Source: Gaeumannomyces sp. JS-464
Lineage: Eukaryota; Ascomycota; Sordariomycetes; Magnaporthales; Magnaporthaceae
Assembly: GCA_002197995.1 (NCBI GenBank)
Contig: NGZR01000007.1
Coordinates: forward strand, 1,198,399-1,262,398
Length of the DNA: 64,000 nt
Direction: 5' to 3'
Below are positions 32,912 through 45,548 of the stretch, piece after piece. Made by a program: the position numbers and the translations under genes. Position 1 is the first letter of the stretch; every line of letters starts with the position of its first letter. Below the pieces are notes generated by a model. That model worked only from the letters and a program-made list of their open reading frames with translations. It searched no databases and had not been told where the DNA came from.

Positions 32912-35900
32912 TGCAGAATCGAGGCCCCCGAAGCGGGTTTGTCAATCGTGGCATGCATGGATCGGGATGATCGGTTCCCGCCTTCTTTACTTTTGTTTTA
33001 CCTTTGGTTCGCTCTTCATCCAGTGGGCGAAATCTCGCCCGCGTTTGGGAAAGTGTTCTTGCTACCTTGTTGCTTGTGCTTGTTGCAATCAGCCCCACGA
33101 ATCATGGGGAGATTTCGATCGCTGGCGGGGCGGGTCTAGGGTTCCTCGGGAGCGAGGAACATGCTCCCTGGCCACCCTCCCTCGCCCCACAGCTCGTCTG
33201 CGTTTGTCTGGTCCAGCTGAGAGCTCTGACGGATGCTGTTGTCTGACGACTGCGACGCCACGGCCTCGCCCGATCAATGTGGGCTCCCATCTGGCTCGCC
33301 GCTCTTTCAACAATGTTCCAGGAAATGGGCAACTGCCGTTGGACGATCGCTGCAGTCATCCTGGTACGCGGTTGCCATATCTCGACTCGGCAAAGCAGGA
33401 GCATGGAAATGGACATTATAGACGTTCCGCCGTCAGAAGACCTGATTACCTCTCTGCCGATGCAACCCGAAGCGACGGCCGATGGTGTTTTTAGAACCAC
33501 GCCGGGCCGCCCGAGGAGGGTATAGCCGGGCAGGTATTCCCAAAAGTCCAATGTCGCGTCGGTATCTTCCGCCACTCGTCCTGGCGCGGCAGGAGGGTGG
33601 ACGGCGCGATATCGCCCTGGCAGAAATAATTGCCTACCCATTTAATTCGTGATGATCCCAGCACCCAGCTAGCGGCGGCATCAAAGAGGCTGGGATCCCG
33701 GACCGTGGCATTTTGGGCCGCGAGCTACTGCATGGCACTTCCGGATGCTAAAAGAATCCTGGCAGTTTTGCTGTCTGGCTGATTTCTTGTGTTATTGCTA
33801 TTTCATCTTTTTCTTCCTTTTTCCCCGTCGACGCGAACCCAACGAAGCGGAGCTTAAACAGGCTGGGCGGCTGGCAATCCCCCTTGCCCATTGGATGGCT
33901 GTGGAGAAGAGCAATGGCCCACTTCGCAGTGGGTGAGTGGGAGATCGACAGCCTTGAAAGGCAAGCGGGAAATGGCGACTGGTGGGGCTGGAATGGAAAG
34001 CTGACCGACCAACACGACAGCCCCTGCTTGCCCCACCCGACCAAATTGGGACTGAGGAGGGAATTGAGAGTGAGGGGCTCAAAGCTGGTACCGTGCCAGC
34101 TCGCAGAGCCGCAGAGCCGCACTTTTCGGGCACAGAGAGGTCTCCCACTCTCGTTCGGGCCATTGCCCTCGGCCCCTCTCTCCCCCAGCTTTCCAACTGA
34201 GCCAGCCACCTGCGCCTGGGCACCACCCCGAGTCCGCGGATCGCCCTCCTGCCCCATTGTAACCAGCGATGGATGATAACCTGGGTACCTGCGGTCACCT
34301 ATGCCAGCCACCATCAACAATAACCACATATCCGATAACGCCGCGGTCGCCAACACAATCCTTCAATCGCCATGCGGCCCTTTTCTCCCTGCAGCTTGCA
34401 GGCGGCGGCTAACTCGTCGGACATAGTGCCGCCTTCGGCAGAACTCGGGTTATCCTGGCATCCGCATCCATGTCCCCCTGAGGCCTCTGGCGCTGGCCTC
34501 TGCCCTGTGTAACCACACATCTATCCGGCCTCTGAGCGCACGGACTTATACACAGGGGAGGCCTGCACATCGTCGCCATCATCTCACATTATACACGCGC
34601 CTGTTTGATCCTTCAGGCCTTTCAGCCGACCTGCCGCGTCTCCAAGATGCTAGGACATATCTTCATAAAATCCACATCTTTGGACTTATGCATATAACAC
34701 TACACCCACACTCGAACTCCAAGCGGAAGGAGGCGGATCACGGGCGGCTCGGCTGAGCACTTGCGGCTGACGCACGCAGTCCTGTCGTGTCTCAATGAGG
34801 CGGCTTTCCACAGGAAAGCAGTCCCTTCCTGGGTGGGGAGACCAACCACCACTTCACCTCGACCGCCCGCGCGGGAAAGAAACCACCACAAGTAGCATCT
34901 GGCTGCATTCGCTACCCATGACGCAACCAGACCTCTTTTGAACACACCCGCTCGGCTTTCTGACCACTCATCCTGTTCGCATCCTCCTGGGAATAACAAA
35001 AAAAAAATCCAACCAGAACCCCAGCCCTCGGTCAGGGGAGGACGCTACTGCAAGCTACGGCACGCATGCGCATACCAATTTATGCGGAGGACAGCGCCGA
35101 AAACCTCCTCCAGCGTGCCTGCACCTTCCGTACACAGTAAACGGCCGATCGGCCACTTCAATGGACGAGGACTTTGCTTTCCCTCGAGGGTCTAACGTCG
35201 GGCTGGTGGACTGGTGGCACCCGCAAATCGCCCGCCCGCCCTTTCGCTCCCCGCGTGGTTTGTCTGGCCTCCCGCATCGACCCACTGCGCGGCCTTTGGA
35301 CGTGGCTGTCTGGGCTGCCTTGTTCGTTGGCTCCTGGCTGCTGTGTCAAAAATGAGATGAAAAAGGACGAATGACGGGAGACAGGTCGTGCCCGCAGGCC
35401 TGGCCCGAAGGGCAATCTCGTTGCCTTTTTCTTCTTTTCGTCCCGGGTGAGGTTTTGGGCCGCTGGACTTTGTTGGCCGCCCATCCCCGCCCGATCCGTC
35501 CCAGGATCTTCTACGACTCCAGCCGCCTTTCCGGTCCAGGCCCTCCATCCCATACCTTTCTTCATCCCACCCCTCGCTAGCACTCCGCCTGTTCGCTGTC
35601 CAAGGGCACACGGAGATGACGCTCAATTTTTCCCCTCTCCGAGACTTTGCATTTGCGCCATCCCCTTGCGATCCTTTCCTCTGAAACTGCTGCCTCGAGC
35701 AGGGCGGATCGCGTCTCTGTCTGCTGGGCCAATAACATGGGAGGGATCCATCCAGCCCAAAAACCACAAGCTGACGACAAAGGTTAGGTGACCTCCAAGG
35801 CACAGAGCACAACACAACACACACCATCGTGGGCCGCGCCGCCGCCACCGTCATTGCCCTGGATTGGCCCATGGAATGGATAGCGCCCACTTGCTGCTAT

Positions 35901-37021
35901 AGGCCCAGTTTCCTCTTCCAGCGTCCGTACTCCCTACATCCCTTTCCTTTGTGCCCTCCCGTCTCACGTTTGACAGGCGGGTAATTTAGCTCCCGCCCAT
36001 CTGACTGGCCCGTCCAGGCGGGTTGGTTGGCTGGCCTGAGAGCGCCACTCTGCCGGCTCGACGCGGCCCTGTCAGCGTAGGATGGGGACGACAGCTGGGC
36101 GGCTTACATAGACTTCAAGCCCCTGCTCCATGTCTGTCTGTTGCTCGACCTTTGGGGACATGTACTGTAGACGTGACGGGGACTTGGAGGCGGCTCCGCG
36201 GCCGACCCAAGGCAAAAAGGAGCTGTGGGTTTGTAATGAGCCCAGAGTGCAGCATACCCTTCGGGTACGGTACCCTGGGCGCGAGGCAGAAAGCCGAATG
36301 GAGCCAAAGCCGCAATCTGCTAGTCCATCGAGGGGACCCTCGCTCCTACCCCCCACCACCCGCACACACGCCTACCCACACGCTCACGCCCCCAGGGCCA
36401 TATCGGTGACGTGGAGACACCCCCGCCCAAAAAGAAGCACCAAAAAACGTGATACATGGATACCCAAGCAGCGATAGGCGATCTCCCGGAGGAAGGAGGG
36501 GAGGAAAAAAAAGGAAGAAAAAAAAAAACTGCCACAGAAAAGCCATTCAGCAAAAGGCGGCATCGGAGCAGAAGGCCCGCGCAGGAAATAGAGGTTTACC
36601 GGTGTAAGATGGGCTGAAATGGCCTGATTTCTTGATGATCGTCGGCTACGGTCGAGAAAAAGAAAAGAAGACGAAAAAAAAGCCAACCCACCCCCGCCAT
36701 CGCGCCCCTTGTGCATATGCATTCTGTGCAAATGCATCGCCCATCACTGCCCTCTCCCATCCCCTCCTCGCCTTTTCTGCGGCGTCCATGCGCATACCTG
36801 CAGCATGGAGCTGAGTAGTCCCTCCTTCCCTTTGCGCAGAGTGCAAATGGAAGAACTCCGGAAAAGGAAATGATCCTTTAGTCGCGACCACCATGCCTGC
36901 CGGTCCTCTCTCCTGCCCGCACCCAGTGACGACTTGCTGTCTGTGATGGACCCCATGGGACGAGCGCCGCTGAGAAGACGCGGAAAAGCGTGAGTGTAAA
37001 TGTGTGCGGATGACGAGAGAG

Positions 37022-37047
<26 letters not shown>
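37022..37047. repeat. GA dinucleotide microsatellite
   Basis: An uninterrupted run of GA units, followed by two A-tracts. Confidence 0.9.
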
Positions 37048-37052
<5 letters not shown>

Positions 37053-37933
37053 AAAAAAAAAAAGCGATAAGATGCATCTCCAAATGTGCCTGGCAAACAG
37101 TGACTAGGAAGCCAATGTCGCCGGCCTTGCAAACGAAACCCCGTTCCCGTGGTCACAACCGCGAGCATGTGATCATTGGACAATACTAGTCAATAAAACA
37201 AAAAGAATATCCCGGCAAAGAAAGTCGGCACCTCCTCGCGAGGGCGAGGGGGTAGAGAGAAAAAAAAAAAAAAAAAAGCAAAAACACCAAACAACAAGAA
37301 GAAAAACTAGTCTTCCAGCAGGCGGAAGAGCGGGGAGAACGGAGCGGAAGCCACCCTTGGCGAACGCAGCTACCGAACCCAAGCGCAGGGATCGACACAC
37401 ATCCATTCCCAAGACGGAAAGGGGTGGGCGTGTGGGAGGGTGAAAAAGGCATCTCGGTGTGCATAGGCAGAGAATGGTCTGTCTGTCTGTCCGTATTGGC
37501 GGCCGCCGCTTCATGCAGGTATCCGTCCCTGGGCTCCAGGGTGCTTGCTGGTGTGCGTGAGAAAAAAAAAAAAGGCGGCGGCCGAAGCCACAGCAAAAAT
37601 CACCTGCCACTCTTTGCGCTTGGAGCATTGGGGAGAAAAAGGAGGAGGAGGAGGGTGACAGATTTGCGCCGCTGCATACACACCACCGCGTGCCAGTTGC
37701 CAGCCGTGTCAGCCCAGGGGCGCCGAGGTTGCTGGTCAAAGGCCCCCTGCTTGGGAATCAACCTGCTTGACCTACGACACCAGGAGCCTACGTTGCAGCG
37801 GGCTATGATTTTCCATTCTCGTTGTCTAGCCCGGCATTGCCCGGACAGGCGGGTACGGAAAGGTGGTTTCCTGATTTCGATCGGGATGATCGGAGAGGAT
37901 TATGACTCTACACACCCATCTCGGAAAGTAGAG

Positions 37934-37968
<35 letters not shown>
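37934..37968. repeat. 35-base poly-A tract
   Basis: Uninterrupted A run, the longest homopolymer in the window. No target-site duplication or retroposon-like body is visible next to it. Confidence 0.9.
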
Positions 37969-37971
<3 letters not shown>

Positions 37972-38271
37972 AGCGGTCGGAAGAAAGGAGGATAAGAGCA
38001 ACGGAGAACGAGCGGGCGTGCGTGCGTGCACCTGCCTCCTCTCGGGCAAATATCCGAGAATTACTAAGCTGTAGCCCACACCCCGTCCTCCCCCAGTGAA
38101 GCATCTCTGCCTCACCGCGACGAGGAGTAGTCCAGTCTAACCAGCTCGGTACCTACCTTTGGAACCTTGGTCCCGGGCGTGCGGTAAAACAAAGAAACAT
38201 GAACATGGTGACGACGCATTGTTGGGCCTAACGGCGTCGGCCGGGTGGTCCCCTGGACGGTGCTGGGGCCA

Positions 38272-38288
38272 TTTTTTTTTTTTTTTTT
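38272..38288. repeat. 17-base poly-T tract
   Basis: Uninterrupted T run about 300 bp from the poly-A tract, in non-coding sequence. Confidence 0.9.
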
Positions 38289-38730
38289 CAGCAATCCCTG
38301 ACCACGCTAGGATGGAAAGATGCGTAGAGAAAAAAGTCTTACGCACAAGAGAAGAAAAAGAACGCTTACCGCAGAAGTAGCGATCTTCGACGGGGGTCGA
38401 CTGGATGGCCGAACTAGGGGCCGCCGCGCGTCGGAATAGTTGCGCCCGAGGATGTGAACAGGTTGAGAATTGTGTTTGCACAACAGAAGGCTGGTCGTCA
38501 GTTCATGAAATTGACGTAAACAAACGAGGAGCGTACGTAGGAGGTAGAATACGTGCAAACGGGAGGAGGTATCACTGAAAAGGTCAAAGGAAAAAAACGC
38601 CCCAACACCAAGATCACCACCGCAGCTACCCAGAAATGGGCGACAAACATTCCCATGCCCCATTTACATTGAAATACCGCCATGAAAAGATTCGTAAAAG
38701 CCAAATGATCCATCGCTTCAACACCAGTGT

Positions 38731-38749
38731 CATCATCATCATCATCATT
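38731..38749. repeat. ATC triplet repeat
   Basis: Six consecutive CAT units in non-coding sequence. Confidence 0.85.
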
Positions 38750-39082
38750 ATCATAACACATCGTGCGCTGTCGCCACCCAGTGGAAGGGAAAGTAGTGCC
38801 GGGAAGGAGGCCAGACCCATTCATGTCACGTCGAGGAGGTCCGGCTCCACGGCGGACTCCTGGATCGAGCAGTAAGAGCAGCGAACGTGCCTGCAGTCTG
38901 AGTCGCCCCCTCCACCACCGCAAGTATCTGCGAGGGCTACCGAGTTGAAATAGGTGCAGTTGCACTGAAGAGGTGGTAGATTAGCAACAGGGACACGCAT
39001 CGTATACATCTGATGATGACAAGCGAAGAGAATGTGCTAGGCAACGGACTAGATGTAAAAAAGATAGAAAATTGAGCGAGAC

Positions 39083-41865
39083 TTACACAAAACCAAACCG
39101 GGGCCTCGAGGATCCTCCAACCTTTGTGCGCTTGGCGCGCCTTGAATGCTCCTCGTCGCTAATCCCAGACCGCCGCTTGTCCCGAGAATAGTCGGTGGAC
39201 GGGGAGCTCGTAGAGCCCCGCCCAGTGCCATCTGATGTCGATTGGGCGCCGGATGTGGACACCGAGGATGGCGAATGCCTAGAGACGCTCGGCGACGGAT
39301 CGAGATGCGACGGCACATCGTGGTCTTCGTGCATCCACTCGTCAAAATGCCGTTTTGTGGTATCTCGGCCGCTCAGGTGGGCGTCTATATGGTCATACCG
39401 CTCCGTCCGGCGGCCGTCTTTGCCGTTCGGTTCTATTAGGCGAACGCAGAAACCGCACCAGAAAGCAGCTTCACAGTGATTCCCTCTTCGGCACAACTCC
39501 AGTTTCTCGTTGACTCGATTTGCGTCGGCGGCGGACGGGGACACGTCGAAACCGTGTTCTTTTTGGAGATGAGCCTTGAAGGTCTCGCGCCGATAACAAA
39601 CCTTGTCGCATCTCTGCACGTTGTGGCCGTGACCGGGCAGGGGCTTGGCATTTTCGTCGCACTTCCAGACGTCAACCGGGCTGTGCTGGCTATTTTCATG
39701 CCGCTTCCAGTCACTTTTGCTGCCGAATCGTTTTGTGCACGACTTGAACGTGCAGCCGTACGGCTTGTCGTGCCGCTTCATGTGCTTCCTGGCGGTCGGA
39801 CGTCGGTTAGCATCTGAGTCTTGGCAAGGGGAGCTTCTCAAGTGACCACATCATATCCGCACCTGAGCTCGCATTCACGCTGGAAAGATGAACCACAACC
39901 CGGAAACTTGCAAGCCACGTTGACTCCGCTGCTCGCGCCTTGGCTGGAAGACGACTTCTTCGACTTGGATGACGGTGACCTCGATTTCTCGTACCCGAGT
40001 GTCTCCAAGACTCTGTCAAGCGGACCACCGATCTCTTCGAACTGCCTGAGAACCTTGACCAGCTCTAGGGGGTCCGGTTTGGCGGCGTTGTCGTCTTCGT
40101 CCGGCGCAGGGCGAGATATAACTACCTTGGGAGCGCCTATGGCAATCGGGCTCGGCCCAGGCACTTGAAGAGTCCCTTCCAGTGAAATCGCCGGTATGGG
40201 CTGAGAATCCGTCTCAGTGTCGGCGACTGAGGTGTCGTTCCCGCCGGGAAGATCCTGGTCATCGTGATGATCAATGTGCTGGCCCTCGGACTGGCGGTCT
40301 TCTTCCACGTCCACAAAACTGCCATGCTCTGGGCCGGCCTCCGAGCCTGCCGAGAGGCTCCCGCTCCTTGATAAGTCGGTGGCGACTGAAGGGAAGAGTG
40401 TGAGGTAGTTGTGCGACTGTCTGTCCTGGTAAATGGGATGGGCAGGGTTCCCGGTGGCCATGTGAGGTTCCGGAGTAGAACTCCGGATTGATTCGTCTCC
40501 AGGCCGCGGCTCCAGCACGTCAATCCTCGAGATGGAAAACAGCGGTTGGGGCATGGCTGGGCCCATGTGGAGCTCCTCATGTTCAGAATGCATGGCCTGC
40601 TCATCGTCCGGTGGGTGAAGTTCAACCTGGCTTGCACCATTGGCGGGCGGGGACATGTCGGAGAATTGGACGCCGACCATTGAGCTGACATCATGAGAAA
40701 AGTCGGGGTTGGAATCGGCCATGCGGGTGTCAACCTGATGGTCATCCCTGCCAACGAGGTCTCCAAGGGCGCGCGAGGCGAGCGAATGGATTGTAGCCGG
40801 ATCCGCGCCAACATTGGAGGTGTGCAGGCCGAGGCGGCCATTGTCGCTCGAGTCGGCGGCCGGGTCTGCTTCGTTGTGAATGAACTCGTCGATATTGTCG
40901 ATGTTGGAAGGATACTTGTGCTTCCTCATCAGGTGTTGCCGAAAATTATCTGCCCGAGGCCAAAGTTTGCTAGAAGTCGCACAAGATCCCCGGTTGCACT
41001 TGTAAAAATTCCCTTGGGCATTGGTGGTTGGGTGTCTGCTGCGAGTGTGCCGTGCTAGATCGTTCGCAGTGCTAAAGCCCTTGGTGCGCGGGCAATCGGG
41101 CACCTGACAGGTGGTGGTCTGTGGTCGTATGGCGGGCGATGTGCTTTCTAGTGGTAGGCCAATATTCTCAGGGGTCAGTCGATGGGGGGCCAAAGAAGGA
41201 CTGCTGAAGGAAAGGCCGGAGCGGGTTGAAAGCGATTGAGTATTGTGGTAAACTCACTTCAGGTCCGAAGGCGTTCTACAGCTCTGGTCGCACGCAGGAC
41301 AGACGTTAACGGCCTCAGGCGCTTGGTTATTGCTATTGTCGGACATCGGTCGCTCCCGGCCTGGCCCCAGTTGTTGACGTTGGTGTTGCGTTGGGAACCG
41401 TGGGTTGACCGGGAAGTTGGACAAGCTCGGAGCGAAGAAGCCAGTGTCTTCCATCCGGCCGATCAGGCTCTGGGTGTCGGTGAGATGGTCCACGTCTCCG
41501 TAGATGGAGGGATTCCCCACGCTGTGGCGAGGGCCGCTCACGTACCCCGAGTCCGTCGCGTTGCTGGGCGAAATTATCGAGGACTCGGAGGGAACGTAGT
41601 TCGTCCGGTACTGCTGGAAGGTCGGAGGTATTCCGGGAACGTTCCCCAAGGGCGCTTGACCCTGACCCTGGGATCTCAGACCGGCAACCCATGGGCCATC
41701 CTGCTGCACATACCAGTTGAATATGCTAGTAGACATGGGCATGCCGACGTTCTGGGTTTGTCTGGGCATTTTATCTGGCCCCTGAGCAGTGTGCATCACA
41801 GGCCGCGGGTGGCTCCCCGGCCTCGAGCGAGCGGGGGATCCCGTAGTTGCGCCGCCGCCGTTCAT
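39083..41865 (-). CDS. Multi-finger C2H2 transcription factor
   Basis: Exons 41865-41258, 41203-39863 and 39788-39083, all phases closing, about 884 residues from MNGGGATTGSPARS. A later in-frame Met (MPRQTQNVGMP) is an alternative start. Zinc-binding motifs: CPACDQSC at the end of exon 1; CQVPDC...H-x4-H near 234-258; YKCNRGSC...HLMRKH near 267-296; CKFPGC...ELRKHMKRH bridging intron 2; YGCTFKSC...KRHENSQH; WKC and CDKVC...HLQKEH; then a Cys/His-rich CRRGNHC...WCGFC block. The middle (300-600) is acidic and disordered, and the tail is Ser-rich with a basic RRAKRTK motif. Presumed nuclear regulator, no target assigned. Intron 1 ends in a CAGCAG tandem acceptor, and the stop codon overlaps a good GTAAGT donor. 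Confidence 0.87.
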
Positions 41866-44800
41866 CTTGCCGACAGCTCTACCCGTAAGGCACGGAAGAA
41901 TGCCAGGCTGGGGAAAAGGCGAGATGTGGTGGCGCAGGATCGGTCGAGGGAGTGACGCAGGGATGCAAGGGGCGCCTTTGTTAGAAGTAGACGAAAGAAC
42001 GAAGAATGTACAGGGGCGCAGCACACGAGGCGTCAATCTGTATAAGAGAGGGATGTAATCGTCTAGGTAGGCCAACGAGCTTTTGTCCGACTTTGTTGGT
42101 GGTGGCGCGATGGTGTGGCCTTGAAGGGGGTCAAGAGGAGGAGTCGGATCAATGTAATGGCTCTGACGTCGTTGGACTGCGCCAGCAAGCCACAGCGCCG
42201 TTGCGCAAAGCTGTAGCGCGGGAGATAGGCCTGACAGCCCGATAGGTGGGGCCAGCAGGGAGGAGGGCCTTTGCGACCAACACCAGCAGGCTTGGGCCGG
42301 GGAGAAAAGAAATCCGAGGAGCGTGGACAGACGAAAAATGAGATGAACGAAACAAACGGCGACGTGGCGCGAGATGGAGAGGGCTCGACGGAATGGATTG
42401 AGCGGTCTGGCGAGCGCGCGCGCAAAGCCGGGCAACAAGAAGGACGGACAACGAGGACTGGAGAGGCAGAATGCGCGGTGCCCTGTGGACGGCGAGGCAG
42501 ACTCGACGGCAGCAAAAGGAGGCTAGCGGCAACGATGTCGTCCCGAGGACTGATGGGTAGGGCTCACGAGGGGGTCGTCAAAAATTGACGTCCATTCTCT
42601 TGTTCAGAGCATGGTGGTGCGGTCGAGGGATTGAGCCGGTGCGAGGAAAACCTCAGGATGGAAAAAGGCAGCGCGGCAGCAACGAGGCTGGGCCGGATGG
42701 TCGAGGAGGGGCCCTTGGTCAGGAGACCGATTGAAGAGCTGGCAGCAGAGTGAGGCGTGCGAGGGCCGTCGCGGAGAGCCGCATCTGCTCGCTCCCTTCC
42801 TTTTTTCCTCTTCTTTTCTCAATTCTGGCCCGGTGTGCTGCGTTGTCGGTCGCCTATTTTTTCGGCGGTTGCCTTTTTTTCGAACCGCGGCTTTTGGGCT
42901 GGCCTGGTGGTTCGCATTTGTCCCACGCAAGGCCAGGCAACAGCAGCAGAACAGCGGCTGTGGTGCCAAGAGGGCGTGGCACTGGCTAAATCGAACCAGT
43001 CACGTGCCACTCACTGCATCCAGCACTCAGCCACGCCTCCTCCGGCACCTACCAGGCCAGTCAGAAAACCCACCCCTCTGTTGTCACACCTGCTCTGTAA
43101 TTGCCCAATGGCGGGACAAGTCGGGTGCGTTAAGTGCAGCTTGTTTGTTTGCTTCATCGTGGCGCACCTCCAGGGGCCTGCTCCACACCCACCTCCCTCC
43201 TCCTCCTCCTCCCCTACCTTGCAAGGCCATCGAGAAAGCCGAGACGTTCTGGCCCGTCAGACAGCGCCGGCCCAGCCACCCGGTCCGGCCTGGGCTTGAG
43301 AACCCGGCATTCCAGACAGCCCAGGCGTGCGCCGCCCCATGGCCCCTGTCTGACTCTCTGATCTTTGACCCCGCCCCTGGTCCCGTCCGCCCCGTCCGCT
43401 CGCGGGTCTTCCCTTCCAGAGTCCTTCCTTTTGTGTCTCGCGGGGGAGGGCTCTGTGGCAAATTGCGCGGCCATGGCGTCTCGGTTTCCCGCAGCGAACT
43501 CTTCCTTTCCCGCACTCTCTTTGACGCCGCCAGCTTCCTCCATGTCCAACCTCGGACCGTCGTCGGGGAGGAGAACCCCCTCCATGTGGCATAAATAGGC
43601 GATTGTTTCCTGGCATGCGCCTCCCGGGGTTGTTTCCCTGGCCATCTCTATCTCTCTCTCACCTGACCTCTGCGCTCGAGGTGGCACATCTCTCCCCCAA
43701 GTCTCGGCCGCTTTACCCCTGGCGACAGGCCCTGGGCCGACAACGGAGAGGAGGCGCCGCTCCCCGGCAATGGAGTGGCCGGTCCCACCCGCTGCTGTTT
43801 GTTCGTGAGACCCAATATTCGCGATCCACGTCATCAAGACGAGACGGGCCTAGGCATCCTCTGCTGCAGAGTCTCCCCTGGGTAGGTATGCTAACGCTCT
43901 CCTGGCAGAAGGGAGATGCCGTCATGCCCGAGAGGCATACTTCCGTTCAGCGGGCCCCATCTTTGATTCCCAAAGGCCTCCGTGGGACGGGAGCCGGCAT
44001 AAGCCAAGCGGGCAAGATTGGTTCGTGCGACCCAACAAGGTGGTATTCTTTCGCTCGTTCGCTGTCATATCAAATCAACACCCGAGGGACAAACTACAGG
44101 ATCCCCCCATCTTCATTGCCCATCCTTGTCTCGACCATCCACTCATATTTAAAAGCCCCCAAAAAAACGATTGCTTTCATGCATGCATATTCTAATGTTT
44201 GCTTGGGAGAAGCTCTCATGCAGGCCTGGCTGGCCTCTTGCTGAGAACCAGCACCCAGGCTCCGGGATTCTGCTAGGATACGGAATGCCGGATGGCAATC
44301 CGAGGGAGGGGGGCTTGTCGGCTGATGGGCGCCGAAGTCCCAATTCGCTATCTTGCAGCTGGCCGTGATCTTCTTTGGGGCAAACAGAGAGCCTAACCAC
44401 CCATTGGGGACAGAGCCGTAACAATGTTTGTGTCGATACTGCCTCTCACTGGCGCACTTCGGAGCGTGGCCTCGCTTCCTCGTACATGAGGCCGCATCTT
44501 GGAGGTCGGCTCGAGTGGCCGCTTGGATTGCCACGGCACTTTGGCTCCAAGCGGAAAACGGCCATCTCCTTTTCGTATCACACGCACCTCTTCTCCTGAC
44601 ACACGAACAAACAATGCGTCACACCCTCTTATGGAACTCTCCTATGCAAACCTTCGCTCATCCTCGCCGGGGGTTCCCCGCAGCTCCTACAATGTGGCGG
44701 CGGTTGAAAGGTTGAACAGGAGGAGGGGGGCTTGTTTCTTGTCTCCTGCGCTACTACGTGGGGAGGAGCTCGGAGGAGGACGGACGGCACGGAACAGTCC

Positions 44801-45311
44801 CCGCGAGGGGGGCGTGTGTGATATATCGTCCATGTCCATGTCTGTTGCAGATATGGCTCCCCTCCTGCACCCTGATGCAAGCCTAGGGAATTGGCGACGC
44901 AGGAAATGATGGCACCACTCGATGTTACGGCCTGCAATTCTTGTCAACTGTGTCCTTGTCTCTGGCCTTGGGCCTGTGTTAAGCGAGGCCGAGGGACTAT
45001 TTAGAGCTTGGTCCCATCCCACGTTCTGATCTCCGTCTTTCATCGCTTGACAGTCCAACACTCCCAACTTGGATATCTGGATCTGATCAACCTTACCGAG
45101 AAAAGGCCAGTCACCGAACCTGACCACTGGGACTTGCTTCAGGCGTCCATACTCGATATCCCACGATCTTACCGCATACCCTATTACCGTAGGCCACTAT
45201 CCTTCGGTGAACAAAGCCCTAAGAGGTCATACCACTTTCCGGATTCTAACCTGCCTTGCTTCCTGCCCCATGCCCTTGACCAATAGGCCCTCTCCGCCGC
45301 CTCTCCACATC
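41866..45311. other. Divergent promoter region of C2H2 gene
   Basis: About 3.4 kb between the start of the C2H2 gene (minus) and the small Cys-rich gene (plus). The first 700 bp keep the C2H2 frame open without a better ATG and are probably its leader. CT-rich tracts lie at 42785-42830 and 43195-43220. No other gene recognised. Confidence 0.5.
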
Positions 45312-45548
45312 ATGTGCGATTTCGAAGAGTTCATCTTCACCTGCGGGTGCTCAGAGCAGCGGCTTCAGTCGTACTGCCACTACGCCCGCAACGACCCCCA
45401 GCACCGCTGTCGCAGGGTGCGGAAGCTCCGGAGCGTCTGGGACCAGAACGTCGAGTGCGAGCGGCACATGAGGGAGCGCTGGATGCAGTGGCAATGGCAG
45501 CAGCAGCAGCAGCAGGGGGGCCAGGGCCAAGGGGGACAAGCAGCGTAG
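45312..45548 (+). CDS. Small Cys/His-rich fungal protein
   Basis: 78 residues in one exon, start MCDFEEFIFTCGCSEQ. Conserved-looking spacing of Cys and His: C at 2, CGC near 11-13, SYCHYARNDPQHRC, then VECERHMRERW. The tail is Gln/Gly-rich (WQWQQQQQQGG). The pattern matches short fungal proteins that start MC-x-(F/Y) and carry CG and CH-A-R/NDP-x-H-x-C motifs, of unknown function; zinc binding is plausible but unproven. No signal peptide or membrane segment. The upstream frame is open but has no better ATG. Confidence 0.65.
   Translation: MCDFEEFIFTCGCSEQRLQSYCHYARNDPQHRCRRVRKLRSVWDQNVECERHMRERWMQWQWQQQQQQGGQGQGGQAA

Larger units (their letters stand above)
29965..39082. other. 9.1-kb gene-poor region between two regulators
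   Basis: No protein gene recognised on either strand. Open frames up to about 230 codons occur but several frames are open together and none shows family-like sequence. It has simple repeats (CTG/CAG, GA, ATC, poly-A of 35, poly-T of 17) concentrated at 32.1-32.9 and 36.4-38.8 kb. It is upstream of the C2H2 gene ending at 29964, so it probably includes that gene's promoter and a long leader. A non-coding transcript is possible but nothing in the sequence proves one. Confidence 0.5.

Noticed and set aside
35192..35890. 232-codon open frame on the minus strand
   Set aside because: Two other frames are open over the same bases and the sequence is low in hydrophobic core; treated as chance.
37934..38288. 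Poly-A and poly-T tracts as ends of a retroelement
   Set aside because: No reverse transcriptase-like frame, no terminal repeats and no target-site duplication nearby.
42731..43594. 287-codon open frame on the plus strand
   Set aside because: Composition-driven (Pro/Arg/Ser-rich), no ATG start, no recognisable domain; lies in the C2H2 promoter region.
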